DNA of 24,693 nt from contig JAGVUH010000695.1 of the NCBI GenBank assembly GCA_019136395.1, positions 1 to 24,693 of the forward strand, in the 5' to 3' direction. The translations under genes and the position numbers were made by a program. The DNA is from Gammaproteobacteria bacterium (GTDB taxonomy: Bacteria > Pseudomonadota > Gammaproteobacteria > Chromatiales > Chromatiaceae). The notes below the pieces were generated by a model. The model ran no database searches. It was not told where the DNA came from and saw nothing but the letters and a program-made list of their open reading frames with translations. This document shows positions 16,060 through 24,150 of this stretch, piece after piece (position 1 is the first letter of the stretch; the number at the start of each line of letters is the position of its first letter).

Positions 16060-16122
16060 CTGACCGTCATGAGGTGGCAGGCCACACCCATGATAATGAA
16101 AGATATTCCCGTGACCTTCACG
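16060..16122 (+). repeat. Dispersed palindromic element, copy B
   Basis: GCCACACCCATGATAATGAA (from 16081) is followed by AGATATTCCCGTGACCTTCACG, ending at the phoR stop codon. Upstream, TCATGAGGTGG pairs imperfectly with CCACACCCATGA. The tail GTGACCTTCACG differs by one base from copy A. This is the most diverged of three copies. Confidence 0.55.
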
Positions 16123-17445
16123 TTAACCGTCCTGGTCCTGGGGCATGGGCCGAACGATGGCGCTGCGGGCCGGAAAGCGGCAGGCGAAGGTGGAGCCTCG
16201 GCCCGGTTCGCTGGAGATGATGAGTTGGGCATCGTGGCGGTTGAGCACATGGTTGACGATGGCCAGACCGAGGCCGGTGCCGCCGGAGGCCCGGGAGCGG
16301 CCCGTGTCGACCCGATAGAAACGTTCCGTCAAACGCGGGATATGCTCCTGGGCGATGCCTTCGCCATCATCGCTGACGGCGAAGACCGGCTGTCCCTCCC
16401 GCTTGCGCCAGGAGAGGTGAACCCGGCTGCCTGGGGGGGTATGTTGGATCGCGTTGAAAACTAGGTTGGAAAAGGCGCTGCGCAGTTCCACCGGGTTACC
16501 GACCAGGAGCAGGTCCGCGTCCAGGTCAAGGTCGAGGCCATGCCGTCCCTCGCTCAATGCCTCGGCTTCATAGACGATGGCGTGGATTTCCGCGGGGACA
16601 TCCGCCGGTTCGGTATGCTCGGATTGCTGGCCCATCTCCAGCCGGGAGAGGGTCAGCAGGTCCTCGACGATGGAGCGCATGCGCCGGGTCTGGCTGACCA
16701 TCAGTTCGATGGGGCGATGGTGGGCGGATGGCGTTAGCGGTGAGTCGCCCAGGGTTTCGAGGAATCCGGCGATGACGGTGAGGGGCGTGCGCAGTTCATG
16801 GGAGGCGTTGGCGACGAAGTCCCGGCGGGTCATGTTGAGGTGGTAAATGGCCGTGATGTCCCGCGCGACGATCAGGCGCTGGCTCTTGCGCTCGCCGAAG
16901 GGGGAGATGCGCAGTGACAGCTTGAGCGCCTGGTTGTGGGGCGGCGTCAGTTCCAGGGCACGGCCATAGTCCGCTCCTTCGATCAGCGGCGCCAGGTCCG
17001 GGTGGCTCAGGAATTCGCTGATATGGCAGCCCTCGTCCCGGGGCCATGACAGGTTCACCAGCGCCTCGGCACCCTCGTTGGCCCACAGGACCCGCTGGGC
17101 CTTGTCCAGCATGATGAGACCGTCCGGGACCGAATTGGCAACCTCGCGGAAGCGAAGGGCGTAACGCGCCTGGCGCTTGCGCCAGCGCCGAGCGTCCTGC
17201 TGATAGTGGGCAAGGGCGCGGTAGATGTCCCCCCAGGCGCCTTGAGGATAAGGCGGGGCGAGATGCCGTTGGCCGGCGATCAAACGGGTCAACTGAATCA
17301 AAAAGTACAGATGGCGGGCGATGAAAGGCGCTAGACCCAGGATCAGGGCCTGGTGCGGCGTACCGCCGGTAAGGAAAAACAGCAGCCCGATGCCGAGGCA
17401 ACCCAGGCCATGGAGGAATTCAAAGGTCAGTGAAGGGATGCGCAT
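16123..17445 (-). CDS. phoR: PhoR-type phosphate regulon sensor histidine kinase
   Basis: A 440-residue inner-membrane histidine kinase. It has two N-terminal hydrophobic segments (about 8-27 and 32-55) with almost no periplasmic loop, then a basic linker, as in PhoR, which senses the state of the Pst transporter and PhoU. A PAS domain (about 98-200, EVANSVPDGLIMLDKAQRV) leads into the H box FVANASHELRTPL with His216, the N box NLVFNAIQHT (327-336), the G1 box DDGEGI (359-364) and GTGLGL (389-394). The length is close to E. coli PhoR (431). The usual partner phoB is not adjacent: upstream is 408 bases of non-coding DNA, then cbbY on the opposite strand. Other PAS-containing OmpR-partner kinases are possible, but the layout fits PhoR best. 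Confidence 0.85.
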   Translation of the reverse strand: MRIPSLTFEFLHGLGCLGIGLLFFLTGGTPHQALILGLAPFIARHLYFLIQLTRLIAGQRHLAPPYPQGAWGDIYRALAHYQQDARRWRKRQARYALRFREVANSVPDGLIMLDKAQRVLWANEGAEALVNLSWPRDEGCHISEFLSHPDLAPLIEGADYGRALELTPPHNQALKLSLRISPFGERKSQRLIVARDITAIYHLNMTRRDFVANASHELRTPLTVIAGFLETLGDSPLTPSAHHRPIELMVSQTRRMRSIVEDLLTLSRLEMGQQSEHTEPADVPAEIHAIVYEAEALSEGRHGLDLDLDADLLLVGNPVELRSAFSNLVFNAIQHTPPGSRVHLSWRKREGQPVFAVSDDGEGIAQEHIPRLTERFYRVDTGRSRASGGTGLGLAIVNHVLNRHDAQLIISSEPGRGSTFACRFPARSAIVRPMPQDQDG

Positions 17446-17599
17446 TGGTCATATCTTATGAAGGGGCCATGACGAGGCCATGACCGGAGGGTGGCTGGCA
17501 GCCCACGTTGAACAGGGCAAATTGCCAAACAAGCCATTGCAGTGGGCATCCACTGGCGGGCTGTGTCCTGGCCGGGTGTCGGCCACCCCCTTTGGGCCG

Positions 17600-17608
17600 T
17601 GCTAGACT
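17600..17608 (+). promoter_or_regulatory. Candidate extended -10 element
   Basis: TGCTAGACT fits the extended -10 pattern TGnTAnnnT on the plus strand, 245 bases upstream of cbbY. No good -35 box is seen at the right distance. Confidence 0.25.
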
Positions 17609-17738
17609 GCGCTGGACATCAGCCTGATGGCTTCAGGCGTAACGGCATGGGCTGAAGGATCTGCGCGCCTTCGCCGTGGTGGCCCTGGGGGTGGAGCGGC
17701 TGGTATGGCGGGCACTGTGAGGGAACCGAAAGTGGTGT

Positions 17739-17817
17739 CCCGTGACTTTCACGCACACTTTTATGGGGTGCCAGCCACACCCCAGACGATGAAAGTCTCC
17801 ACTGGAGTGTTTCACGC
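17739..17817 (+). repeat. Dispersed palindromic element, copy C (largest)
   Basis: The outer arms GACTTTCA (17744-17751) and TGAAAGTC (17790-17797) and the inner arms TGGGGTG (17764-17770) and CACCCCA (17778-17784) are exact complements and could form one long interrupted hairpin with a 7-base loop. GTGACTTTCACG (17742-17753) is identical to copy A, and GCCACACCCCAGACGATGAA then AGTC (17774-17797) matches copy A at 21 of 24 positions. It ends 36 bases before the cbbY start. Confidence 0.7.
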
Positions 17818-17853
17818 TAAGGATCCCTTATGAACACAAGATTGAGGTGAAAG

Positions 17854-18621
17854 ATGGTCCCTTTGCAGGCCCTGATTTTTGATGTCGATGGCACCCTGGC
17901 GGACACGGAGGCGGATGGCCATCGGCCGGCCTTCAATCTCGCCTTTCAGGAGGCGGGACTGGATTGGGACTGGGACCGCGCGCTCTATGGTGAACTGCTG
18001 GCGGTGACGGGCGGCAAGGAACGCATCCGCCATTTCCTGGAGCGATGGCGGCCAGATGAGCTGGAGCGACCGGGGCTTACGGACTTCATCGCCGGGCTGC
18101 ATCGACGTAAGACCCATCATTACCTGGAGCTGTTGCGCTCGGGGGCCATCCCCTTGCGCCCCGGGGTGCGGCGTCTGCTGGAAGAGGCACGGGCCGCCGG
18201 TCTGCGGCTGGCCGTGGCGACGACCACCACCCCGGAGAACGTCATCACCCTGCTGGAGTGCGCCGGAGGAGCCGAGTGGCCGGGCTGGTTCGAGGTCATC
18301 GCCGCCGGCGACGTGGTCCCGGCCAAGAAGCCGGCCCCGGATATCTTCCATTACGCCCTGGACCGCCTGGGTCTGCCGGCCGCGGCCTGCGTCGCCATCG
18401 AGGACTCCGCCCATGGCGTCCGGGCGGCCCTGGGGGCCGACCTCAGGGCCCTGCTGGTGACGGTCAGCACCTACACCGGGGGGGAGGATTTCCGTGGGGC
18501 GGCCCGGGTGGTGGCGAGCCTGGGCGAGCCTGGCGATTCCGCCGACGCGGCGGGGGAGGGGGACTGCATCGATCTCTCCGCCCTGGTTGCCCTGCATCGC
18601 GGGATCTACGGTCCAGGGTAA
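17854..18621 (+). CDS. cbbY: CbbY-type HAD phosphatase
   Basis: A 255-residue HAD-superfamily phosphatase of the CbbY group. Members hydrolyse xylulose-1,5-bisphosphate, an inhibitory by-product of Rubisco, and so keep the Calvin-Benson cycle running. Motif I is FDVDGTLADTE with nucleophile Asp10 and Asp12. Motif II is the threonine run ATTTTPEN, motif III the lysine of AKKPAPDIFHYAL, and motif IV IEDSAHGVRAA. The C-terminal TVSTYTGGEDFRGA is characteristic of CbbY rather than of phosphoglycolate phosphatase or beta-phosphoglucomutase. AGGTGAA precedes the ATG closely. No Rubisco genes are in the window. The stop overlaps the 3' end of the convergent hldE by 16 bases. Confidence 0.88.
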   Translation: MVPLQALIFDVDGTLADTEADGHRPAFNLAFQEAGLDWDWDRALYGELLAVTGGKERIRHFLERWRPDELERPGLTDFIAGLHRRKTHHYLELLRSGAIPLRPGVRRLLEEARAAGLRLAVATTTTPENVITLLECAGGAEWPGWFEVIAAGDVVPAKKPAPDIFHYALDRLGLPAAACVAIEDSAHGVRAALGADLRALLVTVSTYTGGEDFRGAARVVASLGEPGDSADAAGEGDCIDLSALVALHRGIYGPG

Positions 18622-20102
18622 AGGGGGGAGGCCTCCGGGATCGCCAAACGCTGGATGATCCCCGTGGTGCTGCGGTCCGCGACCAGGGGGATGAGCGCCA
18701 CCTGGCCGCCCCAGGATTTGACCTCGGGGGCGCCGACGACGGTCTCCTCGGTGTAGTCGGCGCCCTTGGCGAGGACATCGGGGCGGAGGTGGAGGATAAG
18801 GTCGAGAGGGGTGTCCTCGTCGAACAGGACCACGGCATCCACCGCGGCTAGGGCGGCGAGGACCCGGGCGCGGTCGGCCTCGGCGATGAGGGGGCGCTGA
18901 TGACCCTTGAGGGCGCGCACCGAGCGGTCGGTGTTGAGCCCCACCACCAGCCGTTGCCCCTGACGCCGGGCCCGTTCCAGATAGGTGACATGGCCGACGT
19001 GGAGCAGGTCGAAGCAGCCGTTGGTGAAGACCACGCGCTCACCGGCGGCCTGCCAGGCCTGAACCCGGGCCCTGGCCCCTGCCCGGTCGAGGACCTTGGC
19101 GGCCTGCTCCAGGGCGGCCTCGCCGCTGATCGCCGCCAGCAGTTCCTCCCGGGTGATGGGGAAGGTGCCCACCTTGCCCACTACCACCCCAGCGGCCAGG
19201 TTGGCGAGGTGGGCGGTGTCGTCCCGGCCCAGCCCGGCGGCCAGGCCGGCGGCAAAGGTGGCGATGACCGTATCCCCGGCGCCGGAGACATCGAAGACCT
19301 CCCTAGCCAGGGCCGGGATGCGGCGTGTGCTCTTGTCATCCACCAGGGCCAGGCCAAGCTCGCTGAGGGTCAGGACCAGCAGACCCAGGTCCAGGTCGCG
19401 GCGGAGCTCGGCCGCCGCGGCCAGGAGGCCCGGCAGGTCCGCCCGCGGCTGGCCGGTGGCTAGGGCGAGCTCGGCCCGGTTGGGGGTGATGAGGCTGGCG
19501 CCGGCGTATTTGCTGAAGTCCCGACCCTTGGGGTCCACCAGCACCGGGATGCCCAGGGCCCGGGCCGCGGGGATGAGGCGCTGGCACAAGGCAGCGGTGA
19601 GGACGCCTTTGTCGTAGTCGGAGAGCACCAGGGCCGCGGCGCCGGGCAGCAGGGGTTCAAGGGCCGTCCAGAGGCGGGACTCGTCCGTCGGGGTGAGGGG
19701 CTGCGTGGACTCCTCGTCGATGCGCAGCATCTGCTGATGGTTGCCGATGACCCGGGTCTTGACCGTGGTGGCCCGATCCGTGGCCGGGATCACGGCCTGG
19801 GTCTGGATGACGTCCGCGGCCAGGGCGGCGAGGAGGGCGGTCCGGTCCGGGTCGTCGCCGGTGAGTCCCGCGAGCTGGACCCTCAGCCCCAGGTTGGTCA
19901 GGTTGCGGGCAACGTTGGCGGCCCCGCCAGCGCTCTGGGTGCGTCGCCCCAGCCGTACCACGGGCACCGGGGCCTCCGGGGAAATGCGCTGGACCTCCCC
20001 CCAGAGGTAGCGGTCGAGCATCAGGTCACCGACCACCAGGACCCGCCGGGCGCCGAAGCCGGAGCGGACCGCCTCTATAACGGCCTCGGGATACGTGAAC
20101 AC
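18606..20102 (-). CDS. hldE: Bifunctional heptose 7-phosphate kinase / heptose 1-phosphate adenylyltransferase
   Basis: Makes ADP-D-glycero-D-manno-heptose for the LPS inner core in the cytosol. The N-terminal PfkB-type kinase (about 1-335) has VVGDLMLDRYLWG, GGAANVARNLTNLG (59-72), DPKGRDFSKYAG and the catalytic VSGAGDT (272-278). The C-terminal nucleotidyltransferase (about 355-498) has FTNGCFDLLHVGH (359-371), VGLNTDRSVRALKG, VLAKGADYTEE and a final STTGIIQRL. The length of 498 is close to E. coli HldE (477). The GTG start lies three bases after the gmhA stop, so translation is probably coupled. It is the last gene of a glgC-gmhA-hldE operon and overlaps cbbY tail to tail. The epimerase hldD and the phosphatase gmhB are not in the window. 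Confidence 0.95.
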   Translation of the reverse strand: MFTYPEAVIEAVRSGFGARRVLVVGDLMLDRYLWGEVQRISPEAPVPVVRLGRRTQSAGGAANVARNLTNLGLRVQLAGLTGDDPDRTALLAALAADVIQTQAVIPATDRATTVKTRVIGNHQQMLRIDEESTQPLTPTDESRLWTALEPLLPGAAALVLSDYDKGVLTAALCQRLIPAARALGIPVLVDPKGRDFSKYAGASLITPNRAELALATGQPRADLPGLLAAAAELRRDLDLGLLVLTLSELGLALVDDKSTRRIPALAREVFDVSGAGDTVIATFAAGLAAGLGRDDTAHLANLAAGVVVGKVGTFPITREELLAAISGEAALEQAAKVLDRAGARARVQAWQAAGERVVFTNGCFDLLHVGHVTYLERARRQGQRLVVGLNTDRSVRALKGHQRPLIAEADRARVLAALAAVDAVVLFDEDTPLDLILHLRPDVLAKGADYTEETVVGAPEVKSWGGQVALIPLVADRSTTGIIQRLAIPEASPLYPGP

Positions 20103-20105
20103 CCG

Positions 20106-20735
20106 CTATCCCCGGGCCGTCGCCGGGCTCGGCGGCGGCGGGGAGAGTGCCGCGAAGTGGGCCTCGACCAGGTCGCAGAGGATGTGCCCGGCAAGCAGGT
20201 GGGCCTCCTGGATGCGCGCGGTGTTGTCCGCCGGGGCGATCAGACAGGCCTCCGCCAGGTCCTTGAGACGGCCGCCGTCCCGGCCGCTGAGGGCCGCGGT
20301 GGCGATGCCCAGATCCCGGGCCCGCTCCAGGGCGCGCAGGACATTGGGGCTGTTGCCAGAGGTGCTGATGCCGATGACCAGGTCCCCCGGCCGGCACAGG
20401 GCCTCGACCTGGCGGGCGAAGACCTGTTCGAAGCCGTAGTCGTTGCCGATGGCGGTGAGGGCGGAGCTGTCCGTGGTCAGGGCGATGGCGGCCAGGCCGG
20501 GGCGCTCACGCTCGAAGCGACCCACCAGTTCCGAGGCCAGGTGCTGGCTGTCCGCGGCGCTGCCACCATTGCCAAGCCAGAAGATGCGCCCGCCGCTGGT
20601 CAGGGCCTGGATCATGAGCCCGGCGATCCGTTCCAGATCGCCCGCCAGGTCCGCGAGGGCGGCGATAGTCCGCTGGTGGTCGGCGAGATGTCCGGCGATG
20701 ATCGCCGCCGGGGACCGCGGGGTGCTGCCGGTCAC
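20106..20735 (-). CDS. gmhA: Phosphoheptose isomerase (sedoheptulose 7-phosphate isomerase)
   Basis: Converts sedoheptulose 7-phosphate to D-glycero-D-manno-heptose 7-phosphate, the substrate of the next gene product HldE. This 209-residue SIS-domain protein has WLGNGGSAADSQHLASELVGRF (53-74), DSSALTAIGNDYG, ISTSGNSPNVL and IQEAHLLAGHILCDLVE. The zinc/catalytic residues His65, Glu69, Gln176 and His184 are each exactly four positions later than in E. coli GmhA (61, 65, 172, 180). I place the start at a GTG that overlaps the glgC stop as GTGA, which implies coupled translation. The frame is open further upstream, but that part lies inside glgC. The tail is Pro-rich and a little longer than usual. 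Confidence 0.92.
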   Translation of the reverse strand: MTGSTPRSPAAIIAGHLADHQRTIAALADLAGDLERIAGLMIQALTSGGRIFWLGNGGSAADSQHLASELVGRFERERPGLAAIALTTDSSALTAIGNDYGFEQVFARQVEALCRPGDLVIGISTSGNSPNVLRALERARDLGIATAALSGRDGGRLKDLAEACLIAPADNTARIQEAHLLAGHILCDLVEAHFAALSPPPPSPATARG

Positions 20736-21991
20736 TCGGAGTAACTGCGCCGCAGGGTGCCCTGGTGATCGCGGGCGAAAAAGCTCACCCGGCCGGCCGG
20801 GATCACGGTGACGCCCCCCTCGGTGACCGTGAAGCGTTGACGGTCGGCCTCCGGGTCGAAGCCGATGCGGTCGCCGGGGGCGATGTGGTTGTGCCGGTCG
20901 ACGATGACGCGCCGCAGGCGCGCGCCGCGACAGACCCGCACGTAGTCCATGATGATGCAGTCCTCCAGTTCCACATCCTCCTCGATCACGGCCTCGCGGC
21001 GGATGATGGAGTTGGAAATGCGACAACCCTCGTGGGTGATAACCGCCGCCGCCAGGAGCGAATTGCGCAGTTCCCCGCCCAGGACCCGCGCCACCGGTCC
21101 CTGATAGCCACTGGAATAGATGGGCCACTGGGGGTTGAACATGTCGAAAACCGGCTCGGCGCCCAGCACGTCCTTATGGGCATCAAAATAGGCGTCGAGG
21201 GTACCCACGTCCCGCCAGTACACCTTCTGCTCGTAGGCCTTGATGCCCGGGATCTCGTTGGTGGCGAAGTCGTAGGCGAAGAGCCGGTGGGTGCGCAGCA
21301 GACGTGGCAGGACATGGCCACCGAAGTCGGTCTCGCCGTTGCGCTTGGCCTCTTCCAGGGCATCGAGGAGGACCTGGGTGGAGAAGATGTAGTTGCCCAT
21401 GGAGGCGTAGGCCTGGTCGGGATTGCCGGGCATGGGGCTAGGATTGGCCGGCTTTTCCTGGAAGGCCTCGATGCGGCCATCGGGGCCCGCGGCGATGACG
21501 CCGAAGCCTCGGGCGTCCCGAAGGGGGACGGGGAGGGCGGCGATGGTGACGTCGGCGCGGTTGGCCAGGTGGAAGTCCACCATCTGGCGGATGTCCATGC
21601 GATAGATGTGGTCCGCGCCAAAGACCGCCACCAGATCCGGGGCCTGTTCCTCGATGAGGTTGATGTTCTGGTGGACGGCGTCGGCGGTGCCCTGGAACCA
21701 ATGCTCCCCGCTCATCATCTGCGGCGGGACCACGGTCACGAACTGCTGTTGCAGCAAGGGGGAGATGGTCCAGGACTTGCGCACGTGCTCGATCAGCGAC
21801 TGGGATTTGTACTGGACCAGCAGGTAGATGGTGCGGATGTTGGAATTGACGAAGTTGCTGAGGACGAAGTCGACGATGCGGTAGCGGGCGCCAAAAGGTA
21901 CCGAGGGCTTGGAGCGGGCGGTGGTCAGGGGCTGGAGTCGGGAACCCTGGCCCCCGGCCATGACGAACGCGATGGTCCGGTCGGCTTTCAT
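20732..21991 (-). CDS. glgC: Glucose-1-phosphate adenylyltransferase (ADP-glucose pyrophosphorylase)
   Basis: Makes ADP-glucose from glucose 1-phosphate and ATP, the committed step of bacterial glycogen synthesis. The 419-residue protein has the nucleotide-binding MAGGQGSRLQPLT (11-23), ARSKPSVPFG, FGADHIYRMD with the catalytic Asp127 (124-133), FQEKP with the glucose-phosphate-binding lysine (177-181), YASMGNYIF, and a left-handed beta-helix C terminus (RISNSIIRREAVI ... LEDCIIMDYV). E. coli GlgC is 431 residues. GAGGAGG lies just before the ATG. It is the first gene of an operon with gmhA, which it overlaps by four bases, and hldE. Both pathways use ADP-sugars, but no glycogen synthase gene is nearby. 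Confidence 0.95.
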   Translation of the reverse strand: MKADRTIAFVMAGGQGSRLQPLTTARSKPSVPFGARYRIVDFVLSNFVNSNIRTIYLLVQYKSQSLIEHVRKSWTISPLLQQQFVTVVPPQMMSGEHWFQGTADAVHQNINLIEEQAPDLVAVFGADHIYRMDIRQMVDFHLANRADVTIAALPVPLRDARGFGVIAAGPDGRIEAFQEKPANPSPMPGNPDQAYASMGNYIFSTQVLLDALEEAKRNGETDFGGHVLPRLLRTHRLFAYDFATNEIPGIKAYEQKVYWRDVGTLDAYFDAHKDVLGAEPVFDMFNPQWPIYSSGYQGPVARVLGGELRNSLLAAAVITHEGCRISNSIIRREAVIEEDVELEDCIIMDYVRVCRGARLRRVIVDRHNHIAPGDRIGFDPEADRQRFTVTEGGVTVIPAGRVSFFARDHQGTLRRSYSE

Positions 21992-22155
21992 GTCATCCTC
22001 CTCTCAACATCTCAATACTGCGAGCGTCACGTACTAGGGGTTTGTGTGGGCATCGCCGGCTCATTGTCGCGCTTTTTCGTTACCGGTCGAGGACCAGGCC
22101 GCGCCGGCCAGCCGTGAGCCCAGGATCAGGGGCGGCCTCTATTGTCCTCCAGAAC

Positions 22156-22174
22156 GGTAGTGGCGAAAACTACC
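22156..22174 (+). terminator. Small hairpin followed by ATTTT
   Basis: GGTAGT (22156-22161) and ACTACC (22169-22174) flank a GGCGAAA loop, and ATTTTG follows. It resembles a weak intrinsic terminator on the plus strand, although no plus-strand gene precedes it closely. It may instead be a leader structure. Confidence 0.25.
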
Positions 22175-22409
22175 ATTTTGCCCGGTCTCACCCGGAACAG
22201 TCTTGCTAACAATCTGAAAATATAAAAGATCAGGACGACTCCTCCAGGGGGGGCGGTTTTACCTGCGGGTCGCGATGGCGGGGTGGGCTGGTTGGGGGAG
22301 GCGATTGCCGGGAAGAGATCATCGTGGGGGCGCACGGGTGATTGGCGTGTCCGCGTCGCTCGCCAGCCCGTCACGTGTCGGGAATAATGAATGACTGAAG
22401 GGGGAAGGG

Positions 22410-22415
22410 TATAAA
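22410..22415 (+). promoter_or_regulatory. Candidate -10 box for gpmI
   Basis: TATAAA in GGGTATAAAATCCC lies 67 bases before the gpmI start, in otherwise GC-rich DNA. No clear -35 sequence is seen 16-18 bases upstream. Confidence 0.25.
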
Positions 22416-22481
22416 ATCCCACCTTCATGGCGGTGGTCATGCTGTTACCCGCCGCAACCCGTACTGACTGGAGTTCTGGCA

Positions 22482-24026
22482 ATGGCCGATTGGCCCCCCG
22501 TTCCGCGCCGTCCCGTCCTACTCGTCATCCTGGATGGCTTCGGCGTCAATCCCGCCAAGGCGAATAATGCCGTGGCCCTGGCGCATACGCCCCATCTTGA
22601 CCGCTATTTCGCCCTCAACCCTCATACCACCCTCCAGGCCTCCGGTCGGGCGGTGGGCCTGCCCGATGGCCAGATGGGCAATTCCGAGGTGGGGCACATC
22701 ACCCTGGGTTCCGGCTGCGTCATCCGCCAGGACTTGGTGCTGATCGACGACGCCATCGCCGATGGCTCCTTCTTTCGCAACGAGGTCCTGGTCGCCGCCG
22801 CCCGCCGCGCCGCGGCCCAGGGTAGGCCCCTGCACCTGCTGGGGCTGGTCTCCGATGGTGGCGTGCACAGTCAACTGAGCCATCTCGTCGCCCTGGCGGA
22901 GTTGTGCCGCCAGCAGGGCGCCATCCCCGCCCTGCACATGTTCACCGACGGTCGGGACACGCCGCCGCGTTCCGCCCTCGGTTATCTGCCGGAGGTGGAG
23001 CAGGCCCTGGCCGCCGCTGGCGGGCACATCGCCAGCGTCTCCGGTCGCTACTACGCCATGGACCGGGACAACCGCTGGGAGCGGACCGAAAAGGCCTGGC
23101 GCTGCCTGGTGGCAGGCGGCGGGGAGCAGGCCGGCTCCGCCCGGGAGGCCATCGAGCAGTCCTGGGCCGCGGGCCAGGACGATGAGTTCATCCTCCCCAC
23201 CCGCATCGCTGGCGGGGCCCTGATCCAGGACGGGGACTGCGTCCTGCATTTCAACTTCCGCAAGGACCGGCCGCGGCAGATGCTGCGGCCCTTCTTTCAG
23301 CCGGATTTCACCCACTTCGACCGGGGTGGCTTCCGGGGGGCGGATGTCACCTGCATGATGCGCTACGATCAGACCTTCGACCTGCCCTTCGCCTTCCATC
23401 ACGAGGCGCCGGGCATCACCCTGGGGCAGATCCTCAGCGAGGCCGGCCTGCGCCAGTTCCACTGCGCCGAGACCGAGAAATATCCCCACGTGACCTTTTA
23501 CTTTAACGGTGGCCGCGCGGAGCCCTGGCCGGGGGAGGAGCAGGTCCTCATCCCCTCGCCCAAGGTCGCCACCTATGACCTCAAGCCGGAGATGAGCGCC
23601 CCCGAGGTCGCCGATACCGTGGTCGCCGCCCTGGGGCGGCAGGAATACCCCTTCGTCGTCGTCAACTTCGCCAATGGGGACATGGTCGGCCACACGGCGG
23701 TGCGGGCGTCGGTCATCGCCGCCGTGGAGGCCCTGGACGCGCACGCCGGCCGGGTCCTGGACGCGGCCGTCGCCGCGGGCTACGCCGTGATCCTCACCGC
23801 CGATCATGGCAACTGCGATGAGATGGTGGACCCGGTCACCCAGACCCCCCATACCCAGCACACCCTCTACCCCGTACCCTGCCTGGTCATCGACGAGGTG
23901 CCCTGGAATCTCGGCATCGGTGCTGGCTTGGACTGCATCGCGCCCACGGTGCTGCAACTCATGGGCCTGCCCCGGCCCGCGGCCATGCATGGCCATTCCC
24001 TGCTGCTGTCGCCGGCGCGCAACTGA
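22482..24026 (+). CDS. gpmI: 2,3-bisphosphoglycerate-independent phosphoglycerate mutase
   Basis: Interconverts 3- and 2-phosphoglycerate in glycolysis and gluconeogenesis, using two Mn2+ ions. The 514 residues equal the length of the E. coli enzyme. It has VILDGFGVNP with metal ligand Asp18, MGNSEVGHITLGSG with the phosphorylated serine Ser68, DGRDTPPRSALGYL, YYAMDRDNRWERTEKA, FNFRKDRPRQM, CAETEKYPHVTFYFNGG, FANGDMVGHTA and TADHGNCDEM. These cover both the alkaline-phosphatase-like phosphatase domain and the inserted transferase domain. GGAG lies eight bases before the ATG. It may be co-transcribed with thyA, which starts 124 bases downstream. Confidence 0.97.
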   Translation: MADWPPVPRRPVLLVILDGFGVNPAKANNAVALAHTPHLDRYFALNPHTTLQASGRAVGLPDGQMGNSEVGHITLGSGCVIRQDLVLIDDAIADGSFFRNEVLVAAARRAAAQGRPLHLLGLVSDGGVHSQLSHLVALAELCRQQGAIPALHMFTDGRDTPPRSALGYLPEVEQALAAAGGHIASVSGRYYAMDRDNRWERTEKAWRCLVAGGGEQAGSAREAIEQSWAAGQDDEFILPTRIAGGALIQDGDCVLHFNFRKDRPRQMLRPFFQPDFTHFDRGGFRGADVTCMMRYDQTFDLPFAFHHEAPGITLGQILSEAGLRQFHCAETEKYPHVTFYFNGGRAEPWPGEEQVLIPSPKVATYDLKPEMSAPEVADTVVAALGRQEYPFVVVNFANGDMVGHTAVRASVIAAVEALDAHAGRVLDAAVAAGYAVILTADHGNCDEMVDPVTQTPHTQHTLYPVPCLVIDEVPWNLGIGAGLDCIAPTVLQLMGLPRPAAMHGHSLLLSPARN

Positions 24027-24101
24027 TGGCTTGCGCCAGCGTTGCCCGGACTGGGCGCCTTGATCGGTCGCTGATGCCCGGCTGGCGAGCAAGGGGGAGG
24101 C

Positions 24102-24124
24102 GCGCGGCGCCTGCCGGGCCGCGC
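24102..24124 (+). terminator. GC-rich hairpin between gpmI and thyA
   Basis: GCGCGGC (24102-24108) and GCCGCGC (24118-24124) pair exactly around a 9-base loop. There is no T-run, so it may weaken rather than end transcription, or be chance in very GC-rich DNA. Confidence 0.25.
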
Positions 24125-24150
24125 CGGGCGACTGACGTGAGGCCCGGCTG

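Larger units (their letters stand above)
17446..17853. other. Intergenic region between phoR and cbbY, 408 bases
   Basis: No intact gene is supported. There is a 9-base direct repeat GGCCATGAC just upstream of phoR, a GGGTG/CACCC hairpin near 17575-17590 and an extended -10-like TGCTAGACT at 17600-17608. A short frame with no normal start reads GLKDLRAFAVVALGVERLVW before a stop near 17720. The right part is the most complete copy of the dispersed palindromic element. Confidence 0.5.
21992..22481. other. Divergent intergenic region between glgC and gpmI, 490 bases
   Basis: No protein gene is supported: a 118-codon minus-strand frame here has odd composition and no known motif. The region holds a GGTAGT/ACTACC hairpin (22156-22174) followed by ATTTT, an AT-rich patch near 22200-22230 (AAAATATAAAAG), and a TATAAA at 22410-22415 that may be the -10 box of gpmI. 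Promoters for both flanking genes must lie here. Confidence 0.5.

Noticed and set aside
20735..21128. An upstream extension of gmhA to 21128
   Set aside because: The extra frame lies wholly inside glgC and reads as low-complexity Gly/Arg/His sequence. The GTG at 20735 gives the normal GmhA length and puts the zinc ligands at the expected positions.
22126..22482. A 118-codon minus-strand frame between glgC and gpmI
   Set aside because: It has Pro/Arg-rich unstructured sequence, overlaps the gpmI ribosome site and has no recognisable feature.
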